A DNA stretch of 64,000 nucleotides, from NCBI GenBank assembly GCA_032358255.1, contig JAULBX010013318.1, positions 124,001 through 188,000 of the forward strand, read 5' to 3'. A program made the position numbers and the translations under genes. This stretch comes from Heterotrichella gracilis. Lineage: Eukaryota; Sar; Xanthophyceae; Tribonematales; Xanthonemataceae. The stretch's first letter is position 1. Each line of letters opens with the position of its first letter. Positions 22,658 to 35,334 of this stretch are shown here, in pieces. Under the pieces are notes generated by a model. It worked only from the letters and a program-made list of their open reading frames with translations, was not told where the DNA came from and searched no databases.

Positions 22658-24621
22658 CTACTGCGCCATTGCCAGGAACACCGCCGGGTCCCCCCGCCCC
22701 ACCCGCAGCACCTCCGGCACCCTGCGCGTCATGTCCACCACAGTGGAGCCCTCAGACACCGACGTCTCGCCCACGTCCACCACAAAATCCAGCCCCCTGG
22801 GGCCGTACATATCCGCCATGCTGGCCGCGTCAGGCACCTCCAGCTGCTCCACCTCCTCCACGTGCACGCTGGAGCACAGCAGGGGGCGGTCCAGCTGGGA
22901 CAGGAGCTCCTGCAGGGGGCGCGGTGAAGGGGAGGGTTTGGGCTGGCAGGAGGAGTTCAGAGGGATGGGTGGGAACGCAGGGTGTGTTGACGCGCATGAT
23001 CATTGAGGGCCTTGAAAGGTGTGGAAAACATCCAGCCGAGCTAAGACGGGGCAGGGGAGGCGGTGACCACTGGAAAGCATGCGGCGCAGGCATTTTGTGC
23101 ATGCCTGCACCCAGGACAGCCCTGTCCTGGCCCGCACTGCCAAGGCGGGAGGGCCAACTGGTCCTGCAAACTTACCAGGCACACCGGGTGGTTTGGAATG
23201 CGCACGCCCACCTCCTTGCGCGTCTTGGTCTTGTGCTTGGAGAAGTCCACCACCTGCTTGGGCAGCTCCTTGCTGGCGGTGAGGATGAAGGTGTACTGTG
23301 GAGGGGGGAAAGAGGGGAGCTATAAGCGCCACCGCACTCCAGATGGCAGGGCACGCTACATGCTCTAGTAGCACCCATCCTTATGAGCACAGTGCTTCAG
23401 AGGCAGGCAAGTACCCCAAGCTTCGCCGCCTGCATCAGATATCAGGTGACAGTGATGCAGCTTATGTGACGTCAGGGCAGGCAACAGCAAACGCAGCTCC
23501 CACCATGGGCTTCGCCATGCACCAAATTGCACGTATCTGGGTGGTCAAATGCACTGTGACTTTGTGGGTATGTGTGGTACATAAAATGCCGCTGCAATTT
23601 TCATGCTGGCATGCCCTTGACAAGTGCTTTCTCGCCAAACAGTGCACCATGACCATACACGAGGCGTTCCACAAGCTCTGAGTGGCCATGCCCCCTCTTG
23701 ACAATGTGCACCAACCATGCAATCAAATGTCATACCAAAGTCCAGGGTTAGTGCGCAGCACGGACTAGCACAAATTGCTGTGCAATATGATGCAATGCGA
23801 TGCAATGCACGGCCTGCCAAAGGAGTGCCCCTGGCCCCATGCAGCAGCATGCGCCTCACGCACCGGCCCCGGCAGCATGTGCATCTCCTTCACCAGGCGG
23901 AACAGGTTGGGCATGCCCGGCTCGATGCTGACCGGGAAGCCAAGGGTGTATGTGTCGATGTCGCGCATGTTGCGGCACATGATGCTCAGGCGCTTGTTTG
24001 CGTCCATCATCTTGATGTTGTACAGCTTCTCTATGGCTGCACGCGAGCCCAAGTCGCACACCATGGCGGGGTAGGAGTCGGTGGGGATGATGCCGACCTG
24101 AGGGGGGTAGGGAGGATAGCAAATTGCTCAGCGTGTGTCTGTGCATGCAAGCATGTGTCATGGATGCCCAATGGCTATTTGCCATGGATGTAATGGCGCT
24201 GCTGGAATGGTACACCCATGGCATGCTATCACTTTGATAGTGCCAAGTGGTTTATGAGGCACTGGCATGCACATCCTCATAGGGTCCAACGTTTTTGACA
24301 AGCAGTTCACTTTTGTCACCGACGGCATCAGTGCACCAGGGGTCAGGCTCGCACCCCTCCATCCTGTATGCACTTGACCACGGCTGAGAGCTTCCACAGC
24401 TCAGAGGCGGGGTCCTCAAGGCTGACGAACAGGGGCTCCTTCCTGCGTGCAGGCGCTGTGTACTTGTTGCGACTGGCCTGGGTCTGCTGTGCAACTGGGG
24501 CGCGGCGGGTGGTGGAGGGGGAAGTGTGACGGGGCATGAGCCTGGTTGCCCCGTGCTGGAAGGGGGTACATCGGGGAGACGTGCTGGGGGTGAGGAGGGT
24601 GCACCTTGTTGCTGATGCCAT
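22658..24621 (-). CDS. Plastid YciO/YrdC-like (Sua5-type) protein
   Basis: Four exons, all phase 0: 24621-24355, 24097-23864, 23295-23176, 22909-22658 (290 aa). The first roughly 65 residues are Ser/Thr/Arg-rich without acidic residues (MASATRCTLLTPSTSPRC), a chloroplast-type leader. The YrdC fold follows: VGIIPTDSYPAMVCDL, then NKRLSIMCRNMRDIDTYT, MLPGPYTFILTASKELP, KTRKEVGVRIPNHPVC and LDRPLLCSSVHVE. The wording (SIMCR...PGPYTFIL...RIPNHP) matches the YciO branch and its plant plastid homologue rather than TsaC/Sua5 proper, so threonylcarbamoyl-AMP synthase activity is not assured; RNA binding is the general property of the fold. An Asp/Glu-rich segment is followed by VVDMTRRVPEVLRVGRGD near the end. 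It is divergent from MLH3, with about 1 kb between starts. Confidence 0.9.
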
Positions 24622-25644
24622 GGTGGGTGGGGTGCTTGTGCCGGGGTGGTGACCTGGGGACAGTGCAGGGAGGGGTGGGGATGAAGGCAAGGCAACCTAT
24701 GTCGAGTCCACCTGATTTCTGGTGCCGTTGTTTCAAACATGTCATGCAATAGTTCTGCTATTTCAAACGATAGCTTCTTGTGTACCCATGTGTCTTTTGA
24801 GGTACGAGGTTGCCAGCAAGGTGACAGGCACCATGTGGGCACTGGAATATGCTGCAACTGGATATCGGCCACCACGACGTCACTTAGGGACAGTTGGTGA
24901 GTGAGTTCGAAGCCGTCTGAAACCCACATAGGTGTATTGGTTGTCCGAGTGCTGCCATACGTGAGTGGGGAGGGAGGAGGAGGTTGAACGTTTGGTGTGC
25001 AACGTATCTAGCCCTGGACATACAGTCTTGTTGACAACCTTGCTCCGAAACAGTCTTTGTCTTTGTGTAAAGTTAACGGAGATACAGAGCTACGTCAACA
25101 CAGATACGAGGGTGCCTGACACGCTGTTTCGATGGCAGCCTAGAGGTCTACTTTGCATGCACAAATGCATGCATGCCAACCACAGCCACAAGAGAACACA
25201 ATCACAGACACAAAAAGCACACAGCGTTTATCTGTTCGTGCCATATACTAAAGACCTCTAGTTAATGTGATTCAAGACAACAACAACAACCTGCTTTTCT
25301 TGTTGTTACAAGTTTCGGAAAGGGGTGTGACTCAGGTGACCGCCATCACCCAAACTGAACAGTATTAAAGGTGAACACAGCATATGTTTTGTCGTTTGTC
25401 AGCATTCAATGTGTGTTCTAACAGAGTATGCGGTGTGATGGCTGCCTGCACGTTGCAACGGAAAGGCAAGGGCTGATTTCATTTTAGCATCGTCGCGGTG
25501 AAAACATGCACACTCTAATCCAAGTCCATATCCCTCTTCTCTCTGCAATAGTACTGACTTATAAGCGCTGTTCCCTGGCTAATTTTGGATCTAGTAGCCC
25601 CTCCGCCGAAAACTAGGAACGTTGCAAGCCTCAGGCAAAGCGTG
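24622..25644. other. Divergent intergenic region between YciO-like gene and MLH3
   Basis: About 1 kb with no supported exon. It should hold both promoters. There is a short CAA repeat near 25278-25290 and an ATGCATGCAT palindrome near 25163. Confidence 0.5.
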
Positions 25645-28600
25645 ATGGACCATCATGCCGTCCACGCTTTGCCTGCTCAAGCAGCCAAACAAATACGGTC
25701 ACAGTACCTCGTCACAGGAATAGCACAAGCTGTTGAGGAGTGTGTGTACAACAGCGTGGACGCCAGTGCAACAGAGGTTCTGGTGGACGTAGATTTCAAC
25801 TCCTACTCCTTCCAAGTCAGTGACAATGGCACAGGAATCTTGCCTGCAAGCTTTGCCAACCTAGCTGCTCAGAATGCCACCTCGAAGAAACTTGGGGACT
25901 CACAACTTGCTTGCCGGGGAGAGGCACTATCAGCCATCGCCGCAGTGAGTGTCCTGGAAATCGTGTCAAAATCCACGGGCAGCTTGGAAACACACAGCAA
26001 GCTGGTGACAGGGGGTAAAACCATGCGGTGTGGACTAGCTGTGAGGCAGCGCACTCGCCAGGGAACGGTTGTGTATGTGAAAGACTTCCTCTTCAACCAG
26101 CCTGTCCGAAGGAAGCATCTCTTCAGCTGTGGGTGAGTGGCTTGCAGGCTGTTGCTTGTTTCTCAGCCAAGGCAAGGCAAGCTGCACATATGTTACAAGC
26201 TGACGGGTGTGCCTCCACGCGCAGGACGTCAAAGGAACTTGATGCCTGCAGGGAGAGCATCGTACGGCTTGCGCTGATCAGTCCAGATATAGACTTCAAA
26301 CTCACAGACGTCCCCAGCAAAAGACTGCTGCTGCACTTTCCAACGGTAAGCAGGCCAGCTGGCTGGGTGCCATAGTGTGGTGGCTGTACATATTTTGCAG
26401 GGCTGTGTGGCCTGAACATGTTACTCGTGCAGGGAAGGAGCGTTTCTGATGCCTTTGCTGCCATCTTCAGCACGGAAGCTGCCTCCAGTATGTGCCAGGG
26501 ACAGGCGGCCTCGGGCGACGTCAGCGTGGCAGTCCACTTGACTTCTCCGGAGTGGTGTTTCAGCAACAAGTCCAGGCAATACTTGTACATCAACGGCAGG
26601 TGCCTGTGCAGCGACCAGGTGTCCAGGCACGTCAACACGGTCTTCAAGCAAGTGCAAAAGGCCCTGGCGAATGGCAGCACGGTCCCAGGGGCTGCAAACC
26701 AGAAAGCATACCCTGGTTTTCTGGTGCAGTTCAGCTGCCCTGCAGCCCTCGTTGACCTCACCTGCGACAGGCGGGCAGCCAGCTTCTGCCAGTGGGATGC
26801 GGCGAGGGAGGCCCTGCACGCAGCCGTGGTTGCAGCCTGGAGACCCTTCCTGCCCAGCAAGCTGTTCACAGAGCAGCCAAATGGTGCTCCACAACACCTC
26901 GGCCCCCCGGCAGCTGCACTACCCCACCCACAACCTGGCACCGGATACAGCGAGCGGCTTCAGCAGGCTACAGCCTTCCTCCACAACCACACGCACGCCC
27001 CACCCCGCCACAGAGTCCCACTGCATGCCGCACAAGTAACCCAGCCCAAGGCGCACAGCATTGGCTCAAGGCAGGTCAGGCCCGGCACCACCACACCATC
27101 GTGGCCAGGCGCACATCGTCCATCCCACTCTCATGCCCGCGGCAGCATCACCCTGGCGGATAGGGAGGCTGAGCTGTCGGATGCTCTGCACCTGCAGCAG
27201 CGCCACATGTTGGCGAGATCACTTCGCCAAGCGGAGCAGCTGGACACGCGGCGCAGCCATCACATGCCAGACGGGGCAGGTTTTCACATGGACCCTTTCA
27301 CTGGAGAGGACAGGGCAGGACATGAGTACATGCTGGATGATGCAGCGCTGGGCATGGATCTCTTGCGTGGCCATGGTATGCGCCGGAGCAGCAGCATGGG
27401 CAGCTTTCCAGTGTTTGACCCATATGCAGGGCCTGGCGATGGCTTGGATGACATCCTTCAAGAGCCGTCCTTTGAGGTGCCCTGGGATATGGGCTTTGGC
27501 GGCAGTCCAGGCAGCAGCTCTCCGGGATTCAGCAGGTTCCGAGTGTCCCCCATCAGCCCGGGGTGGCCCAGCAGGCAGGAACACATGCGCCACATGGCAG
27601 CGCCCCTCGCTTCTCAGCAGCACTCTGGCCACTGCCTGTCCTCGCCGCAGCATAACCAGCAGTATCGCATCTCGCCACGGGAGCCCAGACAAGCCCTGGG
27701 TGCGTCCCTTGACTTGGACGCAAGCAGTGACCTCGACCAGATGGAGCTGGACATTGATGACCCTTCTGGCATGGGTGGCTTGGGGCGGGGCGGCGAGGGT
27801 GTGGACCAGGTATCCCCTGTGTATGACGAAGAGCCCAGCATGAAGAAGAACCTCCTCGCCGAGCTGGACAAGTGCAGGGATGGCAAACGCAAACGGGTGC
27901 GATTTGCAGATGCACACATGCTGGGAGGGGCTGGGGCCGAGCCTGGGATGCAGCAGTGGGACGCGGAGGGTGTTATCCATGTACCTGCTGGAGTGCACGC
28001 AGCAGCAGTCGGAGCAAGGCCCAGCGCCATCTCCCCAGCCGATGCAGCGCTGCTGCAGGGTTTGGAGCAGGAGCCTCGCTTTGCTCATCTGGAGCGCCGT
28101 GTCGCCAATGGCCCATCAGCGCCGCCCCTGACACTTAACCAGCTGTGCTCTGGGCACACCAGCCTACCACCAGGCCTGGTGTCAGATGCATGGCCCGGTG
28201 CACCACATGCAGCTGCAGCGCATGACAAGCCGCCACGTGGCAGCCATGGGGCAGATGGGGAGGTCAGCACTGTGGCAGAAGCGCAGCCTGCGGTGGTCAG
28301 GCGGGCTGTTTGCAGCATCCAATGGCGCCAGCGCAAGGCCACCCATGATGCGCCGCGTGCGGCGCCATGTGGTGCCAAGCCTAGCACCAACGGGGTCCCG
28401 CCCACGTCCCCAACACGCAGCGCAGCTGGGCTCGGTGAGGGTGAAACAGTTGGAAGCAAGGCGGCTGACACTGAGCCCACACCAGCAGCGAGCCTTCAGG
28501 GGCCTCAGGTGACGTACCTGAGAGCACCAGCCAGCCACAGTACAGCTCCCATGCAGCTGGACCCTCAGATGCATGCCGCCCCACACACCACCAACACCGA

Positions 28601-30129
28601 GGTGATGACATTTGACGGCGCTGTGCGTCTGGACCCGCCACCACCCCAAGCACCACCAGCCCCAGCCCCGGCACCCGCCAGTGTTGAGCAGCTGTTCAGG
28701 GAGTGGGCCAACCCCTCACGAGCACCCGCCCCCCAGGCGCCACTGCTTGACCTGTCGCAGCTGTTGAAGGGCAGCGGGGCTGTGCGCCCCCTGGTGCCTT
28801 GCGCCATCACCCGCCAGCAGCTGCAGGGGCCAACCACCATGCTTACCCAGGTGTGGCATGAATGCGAAGTTTCCCTGCATTGTGGCATCTGTGCTGTTAT
28901 CCATGCTTGGTTGATGTTGTGCTGCATGTCGTATGTACATCTTAGCTGGGATGATGGGCATGTGTGCGATACTTTGTTGGCGGGTGTGAATGCTCTTATG
29001 TGTGGTTCCGCCCACCTTGCTGAGCAACACCCGGCTCCCTGCGCAGGTCGACACCAAATTCCTCCCGCTGGTTGCCGGGCACACGCTGCTGCTGGTGGAC
29101 CAGCATGCAGCCGATGAGCGGGTGCGCCTGGAGCAGCTGTGGGAGCGTGTGCTGGTGCAGCGGGACCCGGAGGCAGTGCACCCTGCGTCTCTGCCTACTG
29201 TGCACCACGTGTACCTGACTGACAGGGAGGCGCAGTGCCTGGAGATGTATGCGCAGCAGGTGGGTGGTGCTCAGGTGCTGGTGCTTGCCTATGCATACGC
29301 CTGGAGCCTGAATGACATTTGAATTTCCCCATGGAATTGTTAGCTATTCAGTTCAAAGGAAAGGGTTTTATGCATGCTATCAGACAAACAACAGTGCAAA
29401 CACATGCTCATGGATTGGAGGCTGAAGGCATGTATGGTGTGCAGGTGCGTGACTGGGGATGGGCATGGGAGTTCGATGGAGCGCATTGCAGTGTGAGGCT
29501 GACGCACGTGCCCAGCGTGGAGGGGGTGCATCTGAACGCAACAGAGCTTAAGGTGAGGCAGGTGCCATGGCCAGCATGGCATGCCAGAGTGGTATCATTG
29601 CCAGCAGCGCTGGCTCTTGCAGTGCGGTGTGGGCTGCCTGATGTTGTTGCATTTGCATGCATGCGGTGGTTCTTGCAGTGCACACTTGTTGCTGCGTATA
29701 CTTGTTGCACATGCATGCATAGCGTCATGCATATGCGAGGTCATGCCTTGGTGCGGGGAGTTGTCAGTGATAAAGTCTGACGCCACCTCCCTGCAGACCT
29801 TCCTGGCCCAGCTAGACGACACGCGCGGCTGCGGCACCACCCCGCCCGGCGTCACGCGCGTGCTGAACTCCAAGGCCTGCCGCAGTGCCATCATGTTTGG
29901 AGACGTGATGCACCCGCCCGAGGCGCGTGCGCTGCTGGCGCATCTGGCGGCCACGCAGCTGTGCTTCAGCTGTGCACATGGCCGCCCCACCACGGCACCG
30001 CTGGTGGACCTGGAGGTGCTGCAGACAGCACTGGAGGCCAGGGGCGGGGGGCGGGGGCGGCGGCAGGTGAGGTGGACCACCGCTGGCATGAAGCGGCGGC
30101 TCGAGGGCCTGACCCAGCAAGCATCATGA
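25645..30129 (+). CDS. MLH3: DNA mismatch repair protein MLH3
   Basis: Six exons: 25645-26132, 26225-26345, 26433-28850, 29047-29259, 29445-29552, 29797-30129 (1226 aa), with phases consistent. The GHKL ATPase is present: VEECVYNSVDA (residues 30-40), DNGTGI (60-65) and CRGEALSAIA (90-99), where most MutL proteins have F-R-G-E-A. A transducer domain follows (LYINGRCLCSDQVSRHV). Exon 3 (806 codons) then encodes a long Gly/Pro/Ala/His-rich linker. The C-terminal endonuclease has DQHAADERVRLE (about 1027), KACRSAIMFGD (about 1142) and FSCAHGRP, the metal-site set that defines MLH3 and PMS2-type nucleases; the CAHGRP form is MLH3-like. MLH1-MLH3 acts in mismatch repair and meiotic crossover resolution in the nucleus. 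The start at 25645 is chosen because the frame upstream opens only with TTG. Confidence 0.95.
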
Positions 30130-31179
30130 GGGCGACGCGCCCAGCAGTGGCTACAGTGATGATGGCCCATTCGCTTCTGTATTACAATTGTTCGGCAGGT
30201 TCAATGTGGATCGTATAGGACCCACGCCTAGACTCAGCGCTATAAACGAAATGAACAGTAATAGAATGAATTGGATCTAAAGTTTCAGTTTCTGTTTGGC
30301 CGGCCAGTATTGCCATGGTGTACAATGTTGCAAAAAATTGCCTTGAATGAATTGGATTCTGAATCGTGCCATGCGATACTATGTGACCAGGAGCTTTTTA
30401 ACGCATGCGCGCACCTGTTGCTTTTCACTGAACGATCGTGATCACCTTAACCTTCATTTTTCATGATGGTAAGACTAGTGGTTTTAAAGTGCAGCAGCTG
30501 AGGTACTTCAAGTCGCGGTGTTAATACCTGATTGACTGGCAATTTGCCAAAGTGCAGTGCGACTATGATAGCTAGCAGCTTCCAGCCCCGGTTTGGTAAG
30601 AGACTGCAAGACTTGGTGAGGTAGCGGGTCCCGCTGTGAGGCACCCGCTGTGACCACGCACGTGACCACAGGCCAATGGCATGGCATGCATCAATAATTA
30701 ATAAATTTTACAATTTAGTAATTGAGGAGTTTCTGATATAACAGGATCTGATTCGCCACCTGCCAGGTAGCTTACGGTACCTGGCGTACTACGTACTAGT
30801 AGTACTACTACACTGTAGGCTTTGAAAGCCATGGCCGCCAACATAGTACGTACGGTATACCGCCAACATAGTACGTACAGTACTTCCAACACAAAGACAT
30901 CCATTGCCACAATTCCTTTTCCAGCCCGTGTCACCTTCAACGCGCACCACGGCAATTACAGGCAAATGTACCAGCAAAGGGAGATCTCGAACCGCTCTCT
31001 CGCCCCACACACACACTGTGACAATGCCTTTGTTGTTCCCATCCCCAGTCCCCACCAACCCTTTCAATACCACGCTTCAGCACCGCACCCAACCACATCC
31101 AACCCTGCCCCTGCCTGGAACCCCCTTCGCCCCTTGGCAGACGGAACATGAAAATTTGAGCCCTACTGACCTCGAAACC
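30130..31179. other. Convergent intergenic region, low-complexity repeats
   Basis: This stretch separates MLH3 (+) and RFC5 (-). It contains a run of GTACTAC/TAGTAC self-complementary repeats near 30768-30812 and a tandem pair of about 25 nt sharing CCGCCAACATAGTACGTAC (about 30834-30883). A direct repeat GAATGAATTGGAT appears near 30263 and 30346. No gene was seen. Confidence 0.55.
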
Positions 31180-33210
31180 CTACGGCCCCGCCGCCGCAAC
31201 AATCCCCTCCCTTGCCTCTACAAATGCTGCCACCAGCGCCCCCAGCTGCAGGCGCTCGCTGGTTCCAAATGCCAGGCGGTGCTCTATGTCTGACATGGCG
31301 TCAAGCAGGTTGATGCGCACGGAGGTGGGCATGGAGATCTGGAACAGGAAGCTGCAGGGGTTGCGAGGGAAGGGGATGAGAGGGGAAGGATTGGATGGAG
31401 GTAGTGTGGTGGGGGTGATGGGTGCAGGGGCGGTGTGGTGCGTCAACCCCCATTCATCGTGATGGGGCAGGGCCATGGGGTGGGCACACGCCTTGCCACA
31501 CAATGGGTACAGGGGGTCATGAGGACGGCTATATGCGCATGGTCGCCGTACATCATGTTGTGGATATGATGTTGTGGTCGTCGATCATGTGGACAGTGGC
31601 ATATGATGTAGATAATGGCATAGGATTTACATAATGACATATGATGTAGATGATGGCATATGATTTACATGATGGCATATGATGTACACGCGCTCAGCAG
31701 ACGGGCGTGAGAACGGGGGCCAGCAGGTATGACCGGTGGCCTCTGCTGGCAATGTAATTGCAGGATGGTGATGCACGCATTGCACCCACTCATCGTGCAC
31801 AGCAAGGCAGGGGGGCCAGGGGGGCTGCACATGGCAGGCAGGAGGGGAGGTAGATTGTCACTCACGGGTGTATCTCCTGTATGATGTCCACCAGCGCCAG
31901 GCCCTTGGTCAGTTGCAGGTCAATCATCTCTGGAGAAGGGAAGGGGGAGTCAGCCGGAGGCAACCCCATGAGGTGAGGTCACATATGTGGGGCACAAGAA
32001 GGGCACATGTGGGTGCGTGACACGTGTTGATCACATGGTAGGCACATGGGTAAAGGCCTGGAGCATGCGGGGGGCGGGTACGTTTGGCTCAGTGGGCTGC
32101 AAGGTGGTATCTAACCCCTGATAGTGAAGCCAACTATCCCCTCCAACCCGCATCCTCTTGGCTACTTGTACGCACCACACGTATGCCAGGCCTAAGTGAT
32201 GGAGGCAACCCGCGCCACCACCAACCATCACCGTCATGCAATCCAAACCAATCCCATCTACACCCCGCCGCCCCGACCGCCACCCGTACCCACATCCACC
32301 CCCCACCCCCAACGCCACGCACTTTGGAACACCACCCCCAGGTCCTCGTTGAGCAGCCAGTCCACTGCGGTGCGTATGTCTGCGGGGAGCGGCTTGCCCG
32401 TGCACAGGTACACGCACAGCTGGTCCACATGGCCGGCAGACATGAAGGAGGCCTGCGGGGGGGAGGAGGAGTGGGGAAGAGATTGCTCTTTCTGGTTGGG
32501 GATGGAAACCTTATTGGCCCTACTGGCAGGGCTGTGCGTTTCTCTTTGGCTGGTGGCTGGTGATTGGTTTTCCCCGATGCATGGTGTGCAATAGGCTAAA
32601 ATGGCTGGGGCACTTAGGACGTATGGCAGACGACAGAATACCCAAGCGTATGATGTTTGGGCAGCTGGTTGGGGAGCGGTCTAGGGGAGCACCCAGGGCC
32701 ACATGGGCTGCTCTCATCACTAAGGACTTGCAGGCGAGAAACATCACAAAATGGTACAAGCAATGCCAGGATAGGGACGGGTGGCGCATGCTTGTGCAAC
32801 GCTGATTGCTAATCTGGCTATGTTGCCGGTACGCGTGTAATAATAATGGTGTGCAATGCGCCTTTGCGAGCTATCTGTACATTCTAGTTGCCACTTCGCC
32901 CTCCATGTACGCAGATTGGTGGAGCCAATGCGCAACGGCCAATGCATGTGCACCCTTTAAATCAGCATCATTTGTGGCCAAATTGCAATGATTTGCACAA
33001 TGCATGCATTTACCAGTGGTAAATTACCACAACCTGTAAAATGGGAGCCGGTATTCCAGATGCGGGTACAGTTTCCATCCCCAATGCAGATACGTGCATA
33101 TGCGCAGCCATCTCCCTGACCTCACCTGCAGTATGTTTAGTGTTCGCCGCATGTCCCCAGCTCCCAGCTGCACCACCGCATCCAGCCCACCCGCATCCAC
33201 AGGCACACTG

Positions 33211-33246
<36 letters not shown>

Positions 33247-34778
33247 GAGCAGCAGCAGCAGCAGTAATAGCTGGAAGGGACATTGGCACCAGCAGCCTGC
33301 AACAAGTCAGAGCATTGGCAGGCCGCACCCATGCACTGAGCATATCTTGACACAACCCTGTTGGAACACTGCAGCCAAATTTCTTTACCCCTACAACAGG
33401 TCCTGGTGGGGTAAGGAGCACTCTTGTCCCAAACCCATAACCTCAGGGTTCTGGCAATGCATTGAAATTGTAAACCTGACCCAACTGTTGATCATGGGTT
33501 GGTCATGAGATGCACCAGAACCCTCCGAGACCCTCCTTGACCTCAACAGGGTCATGACCACCTCCCTTTTTGTACCTTCACCGCCACCTGGCCCGCACCT
33601 CTCTTGATCGCACACATACTGCACCCGCTCTCGCACCACGCTAGCATCCAAGGGGGGGAAGCGGAACCGCGTGCAGCGGGACTGCAGCGCCGGAATGATC
33701 TTGCTGACGTAGTTGCAGATGAGGCAGAAGCGCGCGTTGCGGGTGTACTTCTCAATAACTGCAGGCAGGGTGGGGTGGGGTGGGGTGGGGTGGGGAGCAC
33801 AGGGGAACAATAGGGCCAACATGGACTGGATGCCAAGATGGACGCCAATACCGGCAAATGACAAGGAAGCCGAAGGCAGCACCCAAAGGATGGTTGTTAA
33901 ATACTTGGGAACGGACCAGATGCTGTGGCAGGCACGTTCATGTGCAGGGCGTGCATCCCAATGTGCATCCCTATGCTCGGGTGTATGTGCCGTTGCAGTG
34001 GGCGAGGGATGGCAAGGGCGGTGAGTTGGGTTTTCAGCTGCGCACCTCGCCGTAGCGCAAACTGTGCGTCCTTGGTCATTGCGTCGCACTCATCAAGGAT
34101 AATCAGCTTGAACTTGTTGCTGCAAAACCCAGGAGATGGTTCAGATGTGGGGGTGCGGGACTGGGCGTGCGCACACGCAATGGAGAGGTAACAGCATACA
34201 GGGAGCAGGGCAAGTGCCATCCTTTGCTGCTGCCAAGTCTTAAGCTTGATTCTGCTTTGCACTTCCGCAAGTATGTAACTAGATGGGGTGGTGTGGAGTG
34301 TGCCCGCGCCTCCTGCAAAACTGAGCGCACCTGAACAGCATCTTCGTGCTTGCAAAGTCCTGCACCTCCTGCCTCACGATGTTGATGCCCCTGTCGTCCG
34401 ATGCATTGAGCTCCAGCGCCATGTTGGCCATGGTGGGGCCATATATTTGGCGGGCAACAGCGAGGATCGTGGACGTCTTGCCCGTGCCAGGTGGGCCGTA
34501 CAATAATAGGTGGGGCAGCTTGTTTTCATCGACCAGAGTTTTGACTGCGCCAGTTCAGACAGCCTCAGTCGTGTCACACACTTTGCACTAGGATGTCAAG
34601 CTCTGATGGGCCATATGCATGCATATTGCATAATCTGCCCGAGTTCCTTACTTGTTTCGATGACCTCGCCGTGAGCTGCGACGTCGTTCAGTGTCTTTGG
34701 GCGGTACTTTTCCACCCACGGTATGTCATCGGATCCAGCGGGGCCTTTGCCCTTGAGGGCGGCACTGGTGGTGGCCAT
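31180..34778 (-). CDS. RFC5: Replication factor C subunit 5 (plant RFC3), clamp-loader ATPase
   Basis: Eight exons: 34778-34652, 34544-34331, 34119-34046, 33758-33599, 33207-33126, 32452-32323, 31929-31866, 31351-31180 (340 aa), all phases agreeing. It belongs to the RFC complex that loads PCNA at primer ends. Motifs seen: [13 protein letters not shown], Walker [25 protein letters not shown], Walker [10 protein letters not shown] (the DECD form), [19 protein letters not shown] (sensor/SRC arginine-finger region), [14 protein letters not shown] (sensor 2), and the C-terminal collar [16 protein letters not shown] ... [15 protein letters not shown]. The wording is that of human RFC5 and plant RFC3. 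The acceptor of exon 5 lies directly behind a TG microsatellite; another intron carries a LINE tail in opposite orientation, and a third carries a minisatellite. Confidence 0.96.
31597..31689. repeat. Minisatellite in the last RFC5 intron
   Basis: About four imperfect units of roughly 21 bp built on GGCATATGATTTACATGAT and GACATATGATGTAGATGAT stand in tandem. They are AT-rich against a GC-rich background. Confidence 0.7.
32566..32805 (+). mobile_element. LINE retrotransposon fragment (3' end of reverse-transcriptase ORF)
   Basis: The + strand encodes about 80 residues ending in a stop: [37 protein letters not shown], then [10 protein letters not shown] ... [17 protein letters not shown]. This is the characteristic C-terminal tail of non-LTR reverse-transcriptase polyproteins (RLRWLGHVxRM ... 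RxxGRPxxRW ... DLxxxxI ... W ... A.DRxxWR). Only the tail is present, a typical 5'-truncated insertion. It lies in the RFC5 intron between exons 5 and 6, antisense to the gene. Confidence 0.8.
33215..33244. repeat. (CA)n microsatellite next to an RFC5 splice acceptor
   Basis: About 15 CA units lie on the + strand. On the gene strand the TG run ends about seven bases before the acceptor TGCAG of RFC5 exon 5, so it replaces the usual pyrimidine tract. A short (GCA)n run follows at 33248-33262. Confidence 0.9.
33771..33795. repeat. (GGGGT)n short tandem repeat in an RFC5 intron
   Basis: Five TGGGG units stand in tandem just upstream, on the gene strand, of the acceptor of exon 4; on the transcript this is a C-rich tract. 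Confidence 0.85.
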
Positions 34779-35334
34779 GTGCGTCACACAAGTGCTACCC
34801 ACTCATCGGGACCGATGCTGCGAGTGTGGCGCCAACTTGAGACAGTTTGCGACAAGGAGTCAATATACTGCCAACCGGCGCAGCGGCGGTGCACAGGGAT
34901 TGGTGAAGATAACAACATGCACTGCAGGTTCCAGAGAGATGCAACAACAAGCACTTTAGCAGCGAGGCCAGCTGGGAGCGTCTGCTGCCACGTTCACATA
35001 GGTACTGGACGAGGTCTGCAAGCAAGCAACCGATGGACTGGCTGTGTTGTCAACGTCGAACGCTTAAGCAAGTCTGTTTTAAACGAGTTCAAATTCTAGC
35101 CTGCCGCGCGCGAGGCCAGTACCGGGCCAGCACCGGGCCAATTACCAGAATTAAAAGTCCTTCAGTGAAGTCGTGTCCATATGTAAACAACTGGGTACTC
35201 ATTCCATCGTATAGGTGCGCTAGCTGTTTGAAGCGTGTAAGCACTCAGGAAGGCACCACGAGGCTGATCACGGCTGATCATTAAAGTGAGTTATAACCCT
35301 ACCAAAGGGTTACTGTTGCCATGTGTTGTTGACA
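34779..35334. other. RFC5 upstream region, no gene seen
   Basis: These 556 nt lie between the unidentified gene's stop and the RFC5 start, both leftward. The tandem phrase CCAGTACCGGGCCAGCACCGGGCC occurs near 35112-35137 in near-duplicate form. No coding signal was seen. Confidence 0.5.

Noticed and set aside
27219-28088. Long leftward frame (289 codons) inside MLH3 exon 3
   Set aside because: It is antisense to a conserved gene in GC-rich sequence and has no motifs or splice support.
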